Assembly (NCBI GenBank): GCA_025360005.1
Contig: JANYDA010000017.1
Coordinates: forward strand, 1 to 64,000
Reading direction: 5' to 3'
DNA length: 64,000 nucleotides
Source of the DNA: Fibrobacteria bacterium
GTDB taxonomy: Bacteria > Fibrobacterota > Fibrobacteria > UBA11236
The position numbers and the translations under genes are program-made. Each line of letters starts with the position of its first letter. Within the stretch, counting starts at the first letter, position 1. Of the stretch, positions 62,806 through 64,000 are shown piece by piece. The notes under the pieces are model-generated. The model made no database searches and was not told where the DNA came from. It saw only the letters and a list, made by a program, of their open reading frames with translations.

Positions 62806-63138
62806 ATGGACGAATACGAAGAAGAAAGGATCATGACTGCGCGCCGCATGGCGCGCAAGCTGGCCAGGAATACTTCCCGAAGCCGCACGGTGAGGAAGTT
62901 GCCGCAGTCCATGATCATCGTGCCCCGATCGGGCGGCAGGGCCTATCCCATCCGCTATGCGATCAACGCCAACAAACGCATGACCTACATCCTGTTATTG
63001 GGCGCCGTGCTGTGCGCGTATTGGTACGACGTGGACATAGACACCCTGACCATCGTGATGCGGACCGTGGGCCATGAAGCGCATGAGCATCTGCCCGGCG
63101 TGGATCTGGAACAATTGGGGTTCCCGGGACTATCGTGA
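62806..63138 (+). CDS. Small basic single-pass membrane protein
   Basis: The 110-residue product has a strongly basic N part (MTARRMARKLARNTSRSRTVRKLPQSMIIVPRSGGRAYPIRYAINANKR), one membrane helix (MTYILLLGAVLCAYWY) and an acidic C part with His residues (GHEAHEHLPGVDLEQLGF). By the positive-inside rule the basic part stays in the cytoplasm. No family is recognised. A start at the second Met (62833) is also possible. It precedes the metzincin gene by 15 bases, so the two may be one operon. Confidence 0.72.
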   Translation: MDEYEEERIMTARRMARKLARNTSRSRTVRKLPQSMIIVPRSGGRAYPIRYAINANKRMTYILLLGAVLCAYWYDVDIDTLTIVMRTVGHEAHEHLPGVDLEQLGFPGLS

Positions 63139-63153
63139 TGTAATTTAACCTGC

Positions 63154-64000
63154 ATGCGCTTCTTTCCTCGCATGCTATCGTGGCCCCGGCCGGGCATCTC
63201 ACCGCGGCTCTTCCTGGTTGCCGTGATGGTTGGGTGCCCGGCGGGCCTCTCATTCCCGGCCCCGGAAACCGGATCCGTTCCCGCCTCCCCCTTCCCCCTC
63301 GAAATCGAAAAAGCGCGCGTCGCCATCGCGGATCTGCGCGTGTACCTGGACTTCGATGACGATCCCGCCACCTTCGCATCCTGGCCCCTGGACATGTACG
63401 GAAAGCGGCTGCCGCCGGATCAGATCGCCCGCGCGGCCCGGTTGGCGCTGGCGCTGTGGACAAGCGTGCTTCCCGACATGCGTTTCCGCTTGGTGCAAAA
63501 GGAATCCGAAGCCAACCTTTCCATCCGGTTCGGGAAATACCTCCGGTCCGGATTCGCGAATGCGGGAGGCCGATCCTTCCTGCCCGCGCATTGGTCTCGC
63601 TTGGACGGCGATTGCGGCAGGCGCCGGGAGAACCGGAGGCCCGACGGCTCCGCGTGCCAAGAGTGGGAGCACAATATCATAGTGATGCAGGAGCAATGCT
63701 GGGCGGTACGCCGCGCGGACTTCCGGGGTAACCGGCAGGTTTATGGCTACTTCGCCTGGATTTTCGATCCGGCCAGGCCGCATTACCTTAAAGAGGGACG
63801 CTGCGTGACGGGATCCGATCCGGCTTTCCCATGGTCGGATTCCTGCGTGCCCTTCGCCGAGTCGCCTTACTTCGACTCCATCGCGGGCGCCGATCTGGCG
63901 GCCGTATTGGAGCATGAGTTCGGCCACACCCTGCTGGGCGAGCATACCCCCAGCCCGTACGAATGCGTCGATTATGCCCGGCGCCCCATCCTTTCCAAGG
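63154..64000 (+). CDS. Metzincin-type secreted metalloprotease, partial
   Basis: The N terminus (MRFFPRMLSWPRPGISPRLFLVAVMVGC) is a lipoprotein-type signal peptide. The protein then has LPPDQIARAARLALALWTSVLPDMRFRLV, a helix typical of matrixin-like proteases, and at bases 63913-63945 the zinc motif HEFGHTLLGEH (HExxHxxGxxH type with Gly replaced by L-G shift), the metzincin signature. At least six Cys in the region before it may form disulfides. The gene runs past the window end, so the Met-turn is not seen. An ATG at 63172 is an alternative start. Confidence 0.82.
   Translation, partial: MRFFPRMLSWPRPGISPRLFLVAVMVGCPAGLSFPAPETGSVPASPFPLEIEKARVAIADLRVYLDFDDDPATFASWPLDMYGKRLPPDQIARAARLALALWTSVLPDMRFRLVQKESEANLSIRFGKYLRSGFANAGGRSFLPAHWSRLDGDCGRRRENRRPDGSACQEWEHNIIVMQEQCWAVRRADFRGNRQVYGYFAWIFDPARPHYLKEGRCVTGSDPAFPWSDSCVPFAESPYFDSIAGADLAAVLEHEFGHTLLGEHTPSPYECVDYARRPILSK

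Overview
The window looks like a chromosomal piece of a GC-rich, diderm (outer-membrane) environmental bacterium, most probably a member of the Fibrobacterota. The pointers are a secreted protein with a fibro-slime domain plus chitobiase-type C-terminal repeats, many secreted proteins with short C-terminal 'DLSGHKV'/'DFRGRRV' sorting-like tails, many lipoproteins, two TonB-dependent receptors, a DUF3160 protein with a dockerin, a DUF1080 protein and a PQQ-type sugar dehydrogenase. This taxonomic call is an inference from gene content.

Layout. 1-3.4 kb: a sugar ABC importer operon on the minus strand (binding lipoprotein, permease, permease) whose last gene is fused in frame, near base 420, to part of an RND efflux pump; this is a likely contig chimera. 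3.6-6.4 kb: an outer-membrane porin-like protein and a DUF1080 protein. 6.4-7.8 kb: a decayed stretch with C-terminal remnants of a beta-helix protein and of a DUF4143-type ATPase. 7.8-13.4 kb: an ebo-type metabolite-traffic cluster in two divergent arms (TIM-barrel isomerase and EboD-like dehydroquinate synthase on minus; EboE, alkaline-phosphatase-like and UbiA-like EboC on plus). 13.6-19.6 kb: a lipoprotein, then a minor-pilin operon (GspH/FimT-, PilV-, PilW- and PilX-like) bracketed by two paralogous single-pass membrane proteins of no recognised family.

19.7-31 kb: a self-contained uptake module. A TetR regulator and a TonB-dependent receptor each carry an almost identical 15-bp operator over their promoters. 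The receptor is followed by a lipoprotein with a Cys-pair repeat tail and then by a TonB2-type energising operon (DUF3450, TtpC-like ExbB, ExbB, ExbD, TonB, TPR) that ends in a clear terminator. This operon has been invaded by A/T-rich inverted repeats (one pair holding a truncated four-helix-bundle gene) and by a large GC-rich palindrome. 31-36.7 kb: housekeeping and accessory genes (CDF metal exporter, MsbA-like ABC exporter, aldo/keto reductase, luciferase-like oxidoreductase, lipoprotein). 37-45.3 kb: a lipoprotein with three Cys/His repeats, the fibro-slime protein, and a second TonB receptor with an upstream lipoprotein.

45.4-53.7 kb: small membrane protein, MoeA, a degenerate receiver domain, a three-domain sugar transferase-STAS-polysaccharide deacetylase fusion, DedA, a TIGR01777 epimerase, a THUMP RNA methyltransferase and an RRM protein. 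54-59.3 kb: DUF3160/dockerin protein with an upstream secreted partner, and a GSDH-type sugar dehydrogenase. 59.5-64 kb: nitrite/sulfite reductase with a conserved-looking partner, a small membrane protein, and the start of a metzincin lipoprotein cut by the window end.

Most interesting points: the TetR-governed TonB module with its Cys-pair lipoprotein; the paralogous membrane proteins bracketing the minor pilins; the transferase-STAS-deacetylase fusion; the possible cohesin-like/dockerin gene pair; and the inverted repeats that appear to supply both the start codon and the signal peptide of the TPR protein.
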